Assembly (NCBI RefSeq): GCF_002968015.1
Contig: NZ_PUIP01000002.1
Span: 1-64,000 of the forward strand
Length of the DNA: 64,000 nucleotides
Direction of reading: 5' to 3'
Source of the DNA: Massilia phosphatilytica
GTDB taxonomy: Bacteria; Pseudomonadota; Gammaproteobacteria; Burkholderiales; Burkholderiaceae_D
The notes under the pieces were generated by a model. That model was not told the origin of the DNA. It saw only the letters and a program-made list of their open reading frames with translations, and made no database searches. Position numbers and translations under genes: made by a program. Positions within the stretch are counted from its first letter, which is position 1, and each line of letters opens with the position of its first letter. Of the stretch, positions 41,596 to 49,824 are shown piece by piece.

Positions 41596-43206
41596 TCAGT
41601 GGCCACCGCCACCGCCGCCGCTGGGCGACTTGAGCTTGTCCGAGAACCACAGCGGAACGATCGCCACGAGCAGGATCATGCCGACGATGAAAAAGCCGTC
41701 GTTGTAGGCCATGACGAAGGATTCCCTCCGCACGATGCGGTCGATCGCGCCGATGGCCTGCTGGGCCGCCGTCGCCGGGTCGAAGCCCCTGGCGAGGAAC
41801 GATTGCGTCAGCGCGTCGAGCCTGGCCTGCGTGGCGCTTGATACGAGCGACACCGCCTCGCCCAGGCGCTCCGAGTGGAAGTGTTCGCGGTTCGTGAGGG
41901 CCGTCGCCAGCAGGGCAATGCCCACCGAGCCGCCCAGGTTGCGGGTCATGTTGAACAGGCTCGAGGCCGACGCCATGTCCTTCGGCTGGATGCCGGCCAT
42001 GGCGAAGTTCGACAGGGTCAGCATCACGAACGGCTGGCCCAGCGCGCGGATGATCTGCGACAGCATCAGCTGGTCATAGCCCGTGCTGGCATCCATGTAG
42101 GCGTTCATCAGGCACGAGATGCCGAACAGCCCCAGGCCGAACGAGCACAGGATGCGGTTGTCGATCTTCTGCGACAGGCGCGCGACGAACGGCATCACGA
42201 ACAGCTGCGGCAGGCCGACCCACGCGATCACTTCACCGATCTGCATCGGCGAATAACCGGCGATCTGGCCCAGGAACAGCGGCAGCAGGAACGACGAGCC
42301 GTACAGGCCCATGCCGATCACCGCGGACAACACCGTCGCAACGAGGAAGTTGCGCTGGCCGTACAGGCGCAGGTTGACGAACGGCTCCGGCCGCGAAAAA
42401 CCGATCACGACCCAGCCGAGGATGCCGACCAGCGCCAGCGAGGCGAACGTGATGATGAAGCCGGACTCGAACCAGTCCTTCGAATTGCCCTCTTCCAGGA
42501 AGATCGTCAGGCTCGCGAGCCCCGTCGCCATGAACGCGATGCCGAGCCAGTCGGCCTTGATCAGCGCCTTCAGGTCCATGGGTTCGCGGTCGATGCCCCA
42601 GTACATGCCGGCGATGAGCAGTACGCCCGGCACCCAGTTGATGTAGAAGATCGACGGCCAGCCGTACAACTCCGTCAGGTAGCCGCCCAGGGTCGGGCCC
42701 ATCGCGGGCGCCAGGGTGGCGGTCAGGCCGAACATGGCCATGCCGACGGCGCGCTTGGCCGGGGGCAGGCGCGTCATCACGAGGGTCATCGCCATCGGGA
42801 TCAGCGCGCCGCCCGTGAAGCCCTGCATCATGCGGAACACGATCATGCTGGACAGGCTCCAGGCCGCGCCGCACATCGTGGAGAACACGAGGAACAGCGC
42901 CGTCGTGAGCATCAGGTAGCGGCGCTGGCCGAGGGCGCGCACGAACAGCGCCGTCATCGGGATCACCACGATCTCGGCGCACAGGTAGGCGGTCGAGATC
43001 CACGAGCCCTCTTCCTGCGTGGCCGACAGGGTGCCGAGGATGTCGCGCAGCGAGGAGTTGGTGATCTGGATGTCGAGCACCGCCATGAAGGCGCCGAGCA
43101 TGCCGGCCAGCACCGCGATCCAGGTGCGCGCGTCGATGCGCGCACCGTTGGCCGGGGCTCCCGGGGGCGCGTGCGGCGCCATCGGTTTGGTGATCGTCGT
43201 GGACAT
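41596..43206 (-). CDS. emrB: EmrB/QacA-type multidrug MFS transporter (DHA2)
   Basis: 536 residues, 14 predicted membrane helices. The conserved TM1 reads LGAFMAVLDIQITNSSL, followed by SWISTAYLCAEIVVIPM and motif C region. MFGLTATLAPAMGPTLGG is the antiporter motif of drug exporters. A 16-bp gap separates it from the membrane fusion protein, with a further 20 bp to the outer-membrane factor. It drives proton-coupled export of lipophilic drugs or aromatic acids. An ATG at 43206 is preferred over the GTG one codon upstream. Confidence 0.94.
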   Translation of the reverse strand: MSTTITKPMAPHAPPGAPANGARIDARTWIAVLAGMLGAFMAVLDIQITNSSLRDILGTLSATQEEGSWISTAYLCAEIVVIPMTALFVRALGQRRYLMLTTALFLVFSTMCGAAWSLSSMIVFRMMQGFTGGALIPMAMTLVMTRLPPAKRAVGMAMFGLTATLAPAMGPTLGGYLTELYGWPSIFYINWVPGVLLIAGMYWGIDREPMDLKALIKADWLGIAFMATGLASLTIFLEEGNSKDWFESGFIITFASLALVGILGWVVIGFSRPEPFVNLRLYGQRNFLVATVLSAVIGMGLYGSSFLLPLFLGQIAGYSPMQIGEVIAWVGLPQLFVMPFVARLSQKIDNRILCSFGLGLFGISCLMNAYMDASTGYDQLMLSQIIRALGQPFVMLTLSNFAMAGIQPKDMASASSLFNMTRNLGGSVGIALLATALTNREHFHSERLGEAVSLVSSATQARLDALTQSFLARGFDPATAAQQAIGAIDRIVRRESFVMAYNDGFFIVGMILLVAIVPLWFSDKLKSPSGGGGGGH

Positions 43207-43221
43207 CACGGTTCCTTTGTT

Positions 43222-44346
43222 TTATTTGGCGGCTGGCTTCTGGCGCAGGTCGATCTCGACCACGGTCGACATGCCCGGCACGAGGCGGCCCGCGTACTTC
43301 TTGAGGTCTTCCGGCGCAAACGTGATCTTCACGGGCACGCGCTGGACGATCTTGGTGAAGTTGCCCGTCGCGTTATCGGCCGGCAGCAGCGCGAACTGGT
43401 TGCCCGATGCCGGCGCGAAGCTGTCCACGCGGCCGACCAGTTCGTGCTTCGGCAGCGCGTCCACGGCGATGTTGACCTGCTGGCCCGGCACGATGCCCGG
43501 CAGCTGCGTTTCCTTGAAGTTGGCGACGACCCACACGTCGTCCTGCACGATGGCGGCCAGCTGCTGGCCCGGCTGCACGCGCGCGCCGACTTCCACGCTG
43601 CGCTTGCCGACGCGGCCGGAGACCGGCGACACGATGCGGTTGTAGCCGAGCTGCTGCTGGGCGTCCTTCAACTGCGCCTCCAGCACTTTCACCTGCGCCT
43701 TGAGGACCTCGCGCGCCGACGTCGCGGCGGCAATCTGGGCCTGGGCGGCGCTGGCATTGTCGCGGCGGGCCGTGACGTCGGCCGTGGCGCCCGCGCGCGC
43801 TGCCGTGGCGGCATCGACTTCGGCCTTCGAGACGGCTTTCATCTGGGTGTTGTACAGCTGGCCGTAGCGCTCGGCGTCCTGTTTGGCGCGCACGAGGTTG
43901 GCCTGGGCCTGCACGACCTGCGCCTGGGCAGCCGAGGCCTGCGCCTTTGCTTGCTGGATGGCGGCGTCGGCCTGCACGATCTGCTGCTGCACGCTGGCGA
44001 TCTGGGCGTGGATCTGCTCGACCTTCACGCCCTGGTCGGCCGGGTCCAGCTCGGCCAGCACGTCGCCGGCCTTGACGATCTGGTTATCTTCGAACAGCAC
44101 CTTGGTCACGACGCCCGGGATGCGCGCCGACACCGGGTGCACGTGGCCCGTGACGTAGGCATTCTCGGTCTCGACGAAGTTATGGCTGCGGTACCACATG
44201 CGGCCACCGGCGGCCAGCGCGGCGGCGGCGATCAGGCCCACCACGATCAGCACGCGCTTCGGAGGTCCCTTGGCGGCGTTGGCCGGTGCGCTCGGCGGGA
44301 CGGCTGCGGCCGGCTTGTGGTCGACCGTGGTTTGCGTATCAGGCAT
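43222..44346 (-). CDS. emrA: EmrA/HlyD-type membrane fusion protein
   Basis: 374 residues. One N-terminal membrane helix (about 31-49) is followed by FVETENAYVTGHVHPVSARI, the start of the biotinyl-lipoyl half. A long Gln/Ala coiled-coil hairpin (about 105-230) follows, then the second lipoyl half with IVSPVSGRVGKRSVEVGARV and a beta-barrel with VWVVANFKETQLPGIVPGQQ. It links EmrB in the inner membrane to the NodT-type channel. It is the first gene of the operon, divergent from the TetR regulator over a symmetrical operator. Confidence 0.95.
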   Translation of the reverse strand: MPDTQTTVDHKPAAAVPPSAPANAAKGPPKRVLIVVGLIAAAALAAGGRMWYRSHNFVETENAYVTGHVHPVSARIPGVVTKVLFEDNQIVKAGDVLAELDPADQGVKVEQIHAQIASVQQQIVQADAAIQQAKAQASAAQAQVVQAQANLVRAKQDAERYGQLYNTQMKAVSKAEVDAATAARAGATADVTARRDNASAAQAQIAAATSAREVLKAQVKVLEAQLKDAQQQLGYNRIVSPVSGRVGKRSVEVGARVQPGQQLAAIVQDDVWVVANFKETQLPGIVPGQQVNIAVDALPKHELVGRVDSFAPASGNQFALLPADNATGNFTKIVQRVPVKITFAPEDLKKYAGRLVPGMSTVVEIDLRQKPAAK

Positions 44347-44410
44347 GTGAAACTCCGAAAAAATGAAATGGGTCAATCGCATTATTGGACAAGTTTTTGC
44401 CAAAGTCAAG

Positions 44411-44434
44411 AAATGAAACGGTTGCATTTCATTT
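44411..44434. promoter_or_regulatory. Operator between emrA and tetR
   Basis: A perfect 8-nt inverted repeat, AAATGAAA / TTTCATTT with an 8-nt spacer, lies 15 bp before the tetR start and 65 bp before emrA. It is the likely binding site of the TetR repressor controlling both directions. Confidence 0.6.
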
Positions 44435-44448
44435 GAGATTCCACTAGC

Positions 44449-45123
44449 ATGGAGTCCATGGACAAACATATGCATGACGCATCCGAATGCCCCGGCAAGG
44501 GCGCGGGCCGGCCCAAGGCCGCCGACGTCGAGGCGCGCACGCAGGAGTTGCTGCAGACCGCCGGCACCCTGTTCCTCAAGAACGGCTACACGAAGACGAG
44601 TCTCGAATCGATCGCCCGCGCGGCGCACGTCGCGGTGCGTACGATCTACGTGAAATTCGGCGGCAAGGAAGGCCTGCTGGCCGCCGTGCTGGCCGCCAAG
44701 CGCCACCGCTTCTTCCGCAGCCAGCCGATGGAGACGGATACCCGCCCGCTGCGCGAGATCGTGGACGATTTCGCGCACCAGATGTACGCGCTGGTCACGT
44801 CGCGGGAAGCGATGGACCTGCAGCGCATCGTGCTGGCCGAGGCGCCGACGAACCCAGAATTGGCCGAAGCATTCTGGAACAGCGGCCCGCACATGACGCG
44901 CGAGATGCTGGCCCGCTTTTTCGCCCGTCCGGACATCCGCGCCCAGATGCGTCCCGACCTGCCGTTCGACCTGCTGCCCTGCCACCTGATGAGCACCATC
45001 ACGGGCGAACTGGCCATGAATCTCATGCGCCCGCACCGCACCATTGACCCGGAAAAGGCGAAGCGCGACCTGGAAGGCCGGCTCGAACTGTTTTATTACA
45101 GCATCCTGCCGCCAAGAACTTAA
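44449..45123 (+). CDS. TetR family regulator of the Emr efflux operon
   Basis: 224 residues. An N-terminal tail (KGAGRPKAADVEAR) precedes the helix-turn-helix (about 30-75: TLFLKNGYTKTSLESIARAA then VAVRTIYVKFGGKEGLL). The C-terminal domain resembles the TetR_C AefR-like group. Two ATGs three codons apart are possible (44449 and 44458). Divergent orientation and the shared operator show it most likely represses emrA-emrB-nodT until a drug or aromatic ligand binds. Confidence 0.92.
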   Translation: MESMDKHMHDASECPGKGAGRPKAADVEARTQELLQTAGTLFLKNGYTKTSLESIARAAHVAVRTIYVKFGGKEGLLAAVLAAKRHRFFRSQPMETDTRPLREIVDDFAHQMYALVTSREAMDLQRIVLAEAPTNPELAEAFWNSGPHMTREMLARFFARPDIRAQMRPDLPFDLLPCHLMSTITGELAMNLMRPHRTIDPEKAKRDLEGRLELFYYSILPPRT

Positions 45124-45207
45124 TTCTTCTTAGCAAGGACAATGTGCGTCATCGCACCGACCTAATCGGTGGGAAAAGGTAGCCTGTGGTCTTTGAAGGA
45201 GGATGTC

Positions 45208-45258
45208 ATGAACAAAACAAATACTAAGACGGCAGTTCGCCGCAAGGAGGGTGCATGA
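45208..45258 (+). CDS. 16-residue leader-like peptide coupled to the next small ORF
   Basis: A strong GAAGGAGG site stands before an ATG that reads MNKTNTKTAVRRKEGA and stops at TGA overlapping the ATG of the next frame (ATGA). The second ribosome site (AAGGAGG) lies inside its last codons. The arrangement looks like translational coupling. A short hairpin (CACCGA/TCGGTG, 45155-45171) lies upstream. It is too short for family assignment. Confidence 0.5.
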   Translation: MNKTNTKTAVRRKEGA

Positions 45259-45440
45259 GCAAGTCGTCCCGTTATGAATGGCGCGACCAGCAGGCCGCGC
45301 TGCACGAGCACATGAAAGGCTTCCTCGCCAACCCGAGCAATGAACAGCTCGAGGCCATCGTCGCCGAGATGCGCGCGTACGCGGATGCCGCACAGAGCGG
45401 CAGTATCGAGATTCCGCAGCGATGGACCGCGTACAGTTGA
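45255..45440 (+). CDS. Small hypothetical protein, 61 residues
   Basis: An AAGGAGG site precedes the ATG by 6 nt. The sequence MSKSSRYEWRDQQAALHEHM is followed by an acidic helical region (NEQLEAIVAEMRAYADAAQS) and a short tail IPQRWTAYS. It is soluble and alpha-helical by composition. I do not recognise a family. The clear ribosome site, normal codon use and following terminator support it as real. It is coupled to a 16-residue frame upstream. Confidence 0.65.
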   Translation: MSKSSRYEWRDQQAALHEHMKGFLANPSNEQLEAIVAEMRAYADAAQSGSIEIPQRWTAYS

Positions 45441-45463
45441 GCTGACACCTTTCTAATTCCATT

Positions 45464-45507
45464 ATCGGCAGGGACCGCCCGCAAGGCGTTTTCTGCCGAT
45501 TTTCTTT
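45464..45507 (+). terminator. Intrinsic terminator after the small ORF pair
   Basis: An 8-bp stem ATCGGCAG / CTGCCGAT with a 21-nt GC-rich loop is followed by TTTTCTTTT. Confidence 0.7.
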
Positions 45508-45517
45508 TATGGATTGT

Positions 45518-45596
45518 CGTAGGGTGGGCACCCTGTGCCCACGCGCAACGCCAACACACTCAAACGTCCGCGCGGGCTCGGGGAGCCCGCCCTACG
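45518..45596. repeat. Palindromic intergenic repeat (REP/MITE-like)
   Basis: Outer arms CGTAGGGTGGGC and GCCCGCCCTACG (one mismatch) enclose two inner hairpins, GTGGGCACC-type on the left and GGGCTCGGGGAGCCC on the right. This two-hairpin form resembles dispersed intergenic repeats of many proteobacteria. Only this copy is seen in the window. Confidence 0.55.
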
Positions 45597-45713
45597 TTTC
45601 GCGACATTCCATTGCATCTCACGCTGCTCTGCTGCAGTTCGTCGCATCGCCCCCAGCGCGATCCTGCCCCTGGCTACAGTGTGTCCACCAACACGACAAC
45701 ACTGGAGCCCACC

Positions 45714-46121
45714 ATGATCCGCACCGCCGTCCTGACCCTGGCCCTCGCCGCCCCGTTCGCCCACGCCGCCGACCTCGTCATCCACGTCGACAACGTCAAG
45801 TCGACGTCGGGCCAGGTCATGGTCGCCCTCTACGACAACGCCGACGCCTTCCTCAAGCACCCGGTCCGCGCGGAGAAGGCGCAGGCCGACAAGGCCGGCA
45901 CGACGCTCGTGTTCCACGACGTGGCGCCGGGCGACTACGGCTTCGCGGTGTTCCAGGATACCAACGACAACGGCCGCATGGACCGCAACCTGATGGGCAT
46001 CCCGACCGAGCCGATCGCGTTCAGCAACAACGCCCAGGGCCGCATGGGCCCGCCGGACTTCGCCGCCGTCAGGCTGGCCGTACCGGCCGCCGGTCTCGAC
46101 ACGTCCGTGACCCTGCGCTGA
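45714..46121 (+). CDS. DUF2141 domain exported protein
   Basis: 135 residues. A signal peptide ends AHAA (about 17). The DUF2141 beta-sandwich shows the family order: LVIHVDNVKSTSGQVMVALYD, then FLKHPVRAEKA, VFHDVAPGDYGFAVFQDTN, DNGRMDRNLMGIPTEPIAFS. The function is unknown; the family is often near lipid or carotenoid genes, and here the carotenoid oxygenase gene follows after 13 bp. The ATG at 45714 is the start of the signal peptide. Confidence 0.9.
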   Translation: MIRTAVLTLALAAPFAHAADLVIHVDNVKSTSGQVMVALYDNADAFLKHPVRAEKAQADKAGTTLVFHDVAPGDYGFAVFQDTNDNGRMDRNLMGIPTEPIAFSNNAQGRMGPPDFAAVRLAVPAAGLDTSVTLR

Positions 46122-46134
46122 TCGGGAGGCCGCC

Positions 46135-47628
46135 ATGCAACGCCGCCACTTCCTCAAAGCCGGCCTCGGTGTCGCCGTCCTCGGACTCGCCGGTCTCGCC
46201 CGGGCCGATGCCCACACGACGTACCAGCGCTTCCACGCCGCCCTCGCCCGCGATCCCGGGCTGATGGTGGTCGCGAACCTGGAAGGCAACCAGCAGGGAC
46301 AGGCCGTCGTCGAAGGCCGCATCCCCGCGGAACTGCAGGGCACCTTCTTCCGCAACGGCCCCGGCCGCTTCGAACTGGGCGGCGAGCGTTACCACCACTG
46401 GTTCGACGGCGACGGCTTCGCCCAGGCCTGGCGCATCGACGGGGGCACCGTGACGCACCAGGGCCGCTTCGTCGAGACCCGCAAATTCCTCGACGAATCC
46501 GCCGCCGGCCAGTTCCTGTATCCCGCCTTCGGCACGAACATCGCGCGGCGGGGCTTCCGCGACAACGACAGCCTGAACACCGCGAACACGAACCTGCTGC
46601 CGTTCAACGATCGTTTATATGCGCTGTGGGAAGGCGGCTCTGCGACGGAGCTCGATCCGGCGACGCTCGCCACCGTCGGCCTCCACACGTGGCGCGACGA
46701 CCTCGCCGCGATGCCGTTCTCCGCGCATCCGAAGATCGAACCGGATGGCACCCTGTGGAACTTCGGCGCCCTGCCCGGCGGTGACAGGCTCGCCCTGTAC
46801 CGCATCGGTGCCGATGGCAAGGTGAGGCAGGCGGGCGTGATCGACGTCCCGAAACTCGCACTGCAGCACGATTTCGCCGTCAGCGCGCGCCACCTCGTCT
46901 TCGTCGTGCCCCCGTACGACATCTCGGACGACGCGAACCTGAGCCTGGCCGACCGCCACATGTGGGCCGGCAACAAACGCGGCGCCCGCATCGTCGTCGT
47001 GGCCAAGGACACGCTCACGATCCGCCGCGTCTACGACCTGCCGCCGCGCATGGCGTTCCACTTCGGGAACGCGTGGGATGAAGCCGGCGGCAACGTGACG
47101 CAGGTCGACCTCGTCCTGCACGACGGCGACATGTTGAAGGCGACGGGCCGCGTGATGGAAGGCGAGCGCGCGCCGAACCGGCCTGCCCTTCACGCCGCCA
47201 TGCGTCTCAGTCTCGATCACGCCAGCGGCAAGGTGTCCACGACGCGATTGCTCGACGGCGCCGAGTTCCCCCGCGTGATGCCGCAGGTCGTCGGGCGGCG
47301 CCACGGCCGTGTCGCCATGCTGTCCAGCGCCGCGCAGAACACGGCGCTGGTGCTCGACACGGTGAATGTCGTCGACGTGGAACGCGGCCATGCGAACAGC
47401 TGGCGCTTCGATACCGGCTGGCGCGCCGAAGAACACGTGCTCGTGCCGCGACAGGGCGCGCGCAGCGAAACGGATGGCTGGCTCGTGGGCGTCGCGCAGG
47501 ACACGAATACGGCCACGAGCATGCTGACCGTGTTCGACGCCGCGCGCGTGGCCGCGGGTCCGGTCGCGCTGGCCCGGCTGCCCTATCGCACGCCACATTG
47601 TTTCCATGGTAACTTTCTGGCTGCTTAA
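46135..47628 (+). CDS. Tat-exported carotenoid oxygenase (RPE65 family)
   Basis: 497 residues. A twin-arginine-type N-terminus MQRRHFLKAGLGVAVLGLAG precedes the seven-bladed propeller. Family motifs include GTFFRNGPGRFELGG, YHHWFDGDGF, HPKIEPDGTLWNFGALPG, HDFAVSARHLVFVVPPYD and the final HCFHGNF. The His residues in these (SAHPK, LQHDF, AFHFGNA, HCFHG) are the expected iron ligands. It cleaves carotenoids or stilbene/lignin-type double bonds with O2. A Tat signal is less common in this family. It is likely cotranscribed with the DUF2141 gene. Confidence 0.92.
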   Translation: MQRRHFLKAGLGVAVLGLAGLARADAHTTYQRFHAALARDPGLMVVANLEGNQQGQAVVEGRIPAELQGTFFRNGPGRFELGGERYHHWFDGDGFAQAWRIDGGTVTHQGRFVETRKFLDESAAGQFLYPAFGTNIARRGFRDNDSLNTANTNLLPFNDRLYALWEGGSATELDPATLATVGLHTWRDDLAAMPFSAHPKIEPDGTLWNFGALPGGDRLALYRIGADGKVRQAGVIDVPKLALQHDFAVSARHLVFVVPPYDISDDANLSLADRHMWAGNKRGARIVVVAKDTLTIRRVYDLPPRMAFHFGNAWDEAGGNVTQVDLVLHDGDMLKATGRVMEGERAPNRPALHAAMRLSLDHASGKVSTTRLLDGAEFPRVMPQVVGRRHGRVAMLSSAAQNTALVLDTVNVVDVERGHANSWRFDTGWRAEEHVLVPRQGARSETDGWLVGVAQDTNTATSMLTVFDAARVAAGPVALARLPYRTPHCFHGNFLAA

Positions 47629-47640
47629 GATAAAGACACC

Positions 47641-48750
47641 ATGACGACACCCGCCACGACCTCGATGCACCCGCTGGACTCGTTCCCACCCTTCCGGCGC
47701 TGGCGCCCGTCGCCGCTGCGCAACCTCGTCTACACGTTCGTGTGGAACGGCATCATCGGCGTCGCGCTTACCGGCGCGGTCTATCTGTTCGGCAGCCGCC
47801 CCCCGTTCGGCGCACAACTGGCGGAGATGCTGCTCGCGTCGAACGTCATCGGATTCCTCATCCACGGCATGGTGCACCTGCTGCGCGGTATCGCGCCGGG
47901 GCGGAACAGCACGGCAATGCGGGCCGCACGGCTGCTGTTGACGGCGTGCTGCGCCCTGCTCGGCATGGCCATCACGGACGCCGTGCTCGGGGGACGCAGC
48001 ACGTTCGATGCCCTGCTGCACACGGGCCTGCTGGCGCGCTACCTGCCGGGCGCCGTCGTGGTCGCGCTGCTGATGGCGGCCATACTGACGGCCGGCGAAC
48101 GCCGCGTCGCCCGGGAGATCGAGGCGGCGCGCCAGCAGGAACAGATTGCCGAGGCGGCGCGCCTGCTCGCCGAAGCGAAGCTGCGCACCCTGCAGGCCCA
48201 GATCGAACCGCACTTCCTGTACAACACCTTGGCCAATGTCGTGAGCCTGATCGGTTCCGATCCGGTCCGGGCCCGCCACATGCTCGAGCGCCTGATCGAT
48301 TTTTTGCGCGCAAGCCTGTCGGCCAGCCGCGCCGAACGCGCGACGCTCGGCGCCGAGATCGACCTCGCGCGCGCTTACCTGGACCTGCTGACGGTCCGCA
48401 TGGGCGCGCGGCTGCGCTATCGCATCGACGTGGACGACGCCTGCCGTGCCGCCGTCATCGCGCCGATGCTGATCCAGCCGCTCGTGGAAAACGCCGTCAT
48501 GCACGGCATCGAGCCGAAGGTGGATGGCGGCACCATCGTCGTGCGCGTGCGCCGGCTTGACACGGGCCTGTGCGTGGAAGTGGGCGACGACGGGGCGGGC
48601 TTGACGGCGACCGCGCCACGGCCGGGCGGCGGCGTCGGCCTGTCGAACCTGCGCGAGCGGCTGCGCACCTTGCATGGAAATCTTGCTCAAGTACAATTGC
48701 TCGAAAATCAAGACGGAGGCGTGACGTCGCGTCTGATTCTTCCCGCATAA
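47641..48750 (+). CDS. LytS/YehU-type sensor histidine kinase
   Basis: 369 residues. The N-terminal membrane part (about 20-150) has four predicted helices. His_kinase domain with AQIEPHFLYNTLANVVSLI is the phospho-acceptor His, and the HATPase part carries IQPLVENAVMHGI and GDDGAG, with the terminal GVGLSNLRERLRTLHG. This is the class with His in a PHFLYN motif, always paired with a LytTR regulator. That partner follows immediately. The signal is unknown. Confidence 0.94.
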   Translation: MTTPATTSMHPLDSFPPFRRWRPSPLRNLVYTFVWNGIIGVALTGAVYLFGSRPPFGAQLAEMLLASNVIGFLIHGMVHLLRGIAPGRNSTAMRAARLLLTACCALLGMAITDAVLGGRSTFDALLHTGLLARYLPGAVVVALLMAAILTAGERRVAREIEAARQQEQIAEAARLLAEAKLRTLQAQIEPHFLYNTLANVVSLIGSDPVRARHMLERLIDFLRASLSASRAERATLGAEIDLARAYLDLLTVRMGARLRYRIDVDDACRAAVIAPMLIQPLVENAVMHGIEPKVDGGTIVVRVRRLDTGLCVEVGDDGAGLTATAPRPGGGVGLSNLRERLRTLHGNLAQVQLLENQDGGVTSRLILPA

Positions 48751-48770
48751 CGTTTCATCAAGGTGCCATC

Positions 48771-49568
48771 ATCGACCCCATCCGCGCCCTGCTTGCCGAC
48801 GACGAACCGCACCTGCTGGCCTATCTCGAAGAACAACTGGCGATCGCGTGGCCGGACCTGCGCATCGTCGGCCGCGCCGGCAACGGCATCGAGGCGCTGC
48901 GCCTCGTGGACGAGCTGGCGCCCGATATCCTCTTCCTCGACATCCAGATGCCGGGCTTGAACGGTCTCGATCTCGCCGCCCGCCTCGTCGATGAAAAGAA
49001 TGCGCCGCGCGTCGTGTTCACGACCGCGCACGAGGCGTACGCGCTGCAGGCGTTCGAGCACGCCGCATTCGACTATTTATTGAAACCCATCCGCCTGGAG
49101 CGGCTGCAGCGCACCGTTGAGCGCCTCAAGGAAGCGCTGGCGGCGCCCGCGCCCACGGCGCCGTCCGCCGACATGCTGGCCGGCCTGCTGCGCCAGCTCG
49201 GCATGGCGCCGGCCACGCCAGCACCTGCCCCCGCGCCGGCCGCGCCATTGCAATGGATTCGCGCCGCGCAAGGCCAGGAGACGCGGCTGATCGCCATCGA
49301 CGAAGTCATCTACTTCCAGAGCAACGACAAGTACACGAGCGTGTTCGTGACCGACGGCGAGCACCTGATCCGCACGCCGCTGCGCCAGTTGCGCGACCAG
49401 CTCGACCCGCAGCAGTTCTGGCAGATCCACCGCGGCGTGATCGTCGCGGCGCGCCACGTGGCCGGCACGCGCACGGACTTCCGCGGCCGCCTGCTCGTCA
49501 GGCTCAAGGGCCGCGACGAACAACTGGTCGTCAGCCGCAACTACGCCGACCTGTTCCGCCAGATGTAA
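48771..49568 (+). CDS. LytTR family response regulator (no ATG/GTG/TTG start)
   Basis: About 265 residues. The receiver domain contains IRALLADDEPHLLAYLEEQL, phospho-acceptor Asp in LFLDIQMPG, and KPIRLERLQ. A Pro/Ala linker is followed by a LytTR DNA-binding domain (about 165-262) with IDEVIYFQSNDKYTSVFV and FWQIHRGVIVAARHV. The frame has no ATG, GTG or TTG between 48570 (deep in the kinase gene, another frame) and the conserved domain. The best site is ATC at 48771, 7 nt after AAGG, equivalent to the usual Met before PIRALLADDE. Alternatives are ATC at 48768 or ATA at 48748. A sequence error or true rare start are both possible. Confidence 0.85.
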   Translation: MDPIRALLADDEPHLLAYLEEQLAIAWPDLRIVGRAGNGIEALRLVDELAPDILFLDIQMPGLNGLDLAARLVDEKNAPRVVFTTAHEAYALQAFEHAAFDYLLKPIRLERLQRTVERLKEALAAPAPTAPSADMLAGLLRQLGMAPATPAPAPAPAAPLQWIRAAQGQETRLIAIDEVIYFQSNDKYTSVFVTDGEHLIRTPLRQLRDQLDPQQFWQIHRGVIVAARHVAGTRTDFRGRLLVRLKGRDEQLVVSRNYADLFRQM

Positions 49569-49576
49569 ATCCCACA

Positions 49577-49620
49577 TTACGAAAAGGCCTTTCACGATCT
49601 GCTTCGCCTTTACGAAAAGG
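49577..49620. repeat. Direct repeat TTACGAAAAGG upstream of icd
   Basis: TTACGAAAAGG occurs at 49577-49587 and 49610-49620, 33 bp apart (about three helical turns). It lies between the response regulator gene and icd. It may be a pair of binding sites, for instance for the LytTR regulator encoded just upstream, or for an icd regulator. Confidence 0.35.
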
Positions 49621-49645
49621 TCGTGCATAATAGCGGCTGTCCTAT

Positions 49646-49659
49646 GTCTTATATAAGAC
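49646..49659. promoter_or_regulatory. Perfect 14-bp palindrome GTCTTATATAAGAC upstream of icd
   Basis: The site is fully symmetrical and AT-rich within a GC-rich region, 166 bp before the icd start. It looks like a dimeric regulator site of GntR or similar type; the regulator is not identified. Confidence 0.5.
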
Positions 49660-49824
49660 TTAGTCGCACGGCAAGATGCGACGCCGCGGCTGCCGGATCG
49701 ACGTTTGACGGAGTATGATCCCTCGATCTGTTCACCACGCTCGCACAGTGGCCCGGACAGCCGATGACTTTTTAGAACTAGTATTCAGTATCCCAAACCC
49801 TCCCGCACATCGAGGAACCAGCGT

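Noticed and set aside
48570..48770. ATG at 48570 as start of the response regulator
   Set aside because: It would add 67 residues of Arg-rich shadow sequence of the kinase gene with no family counterpart.
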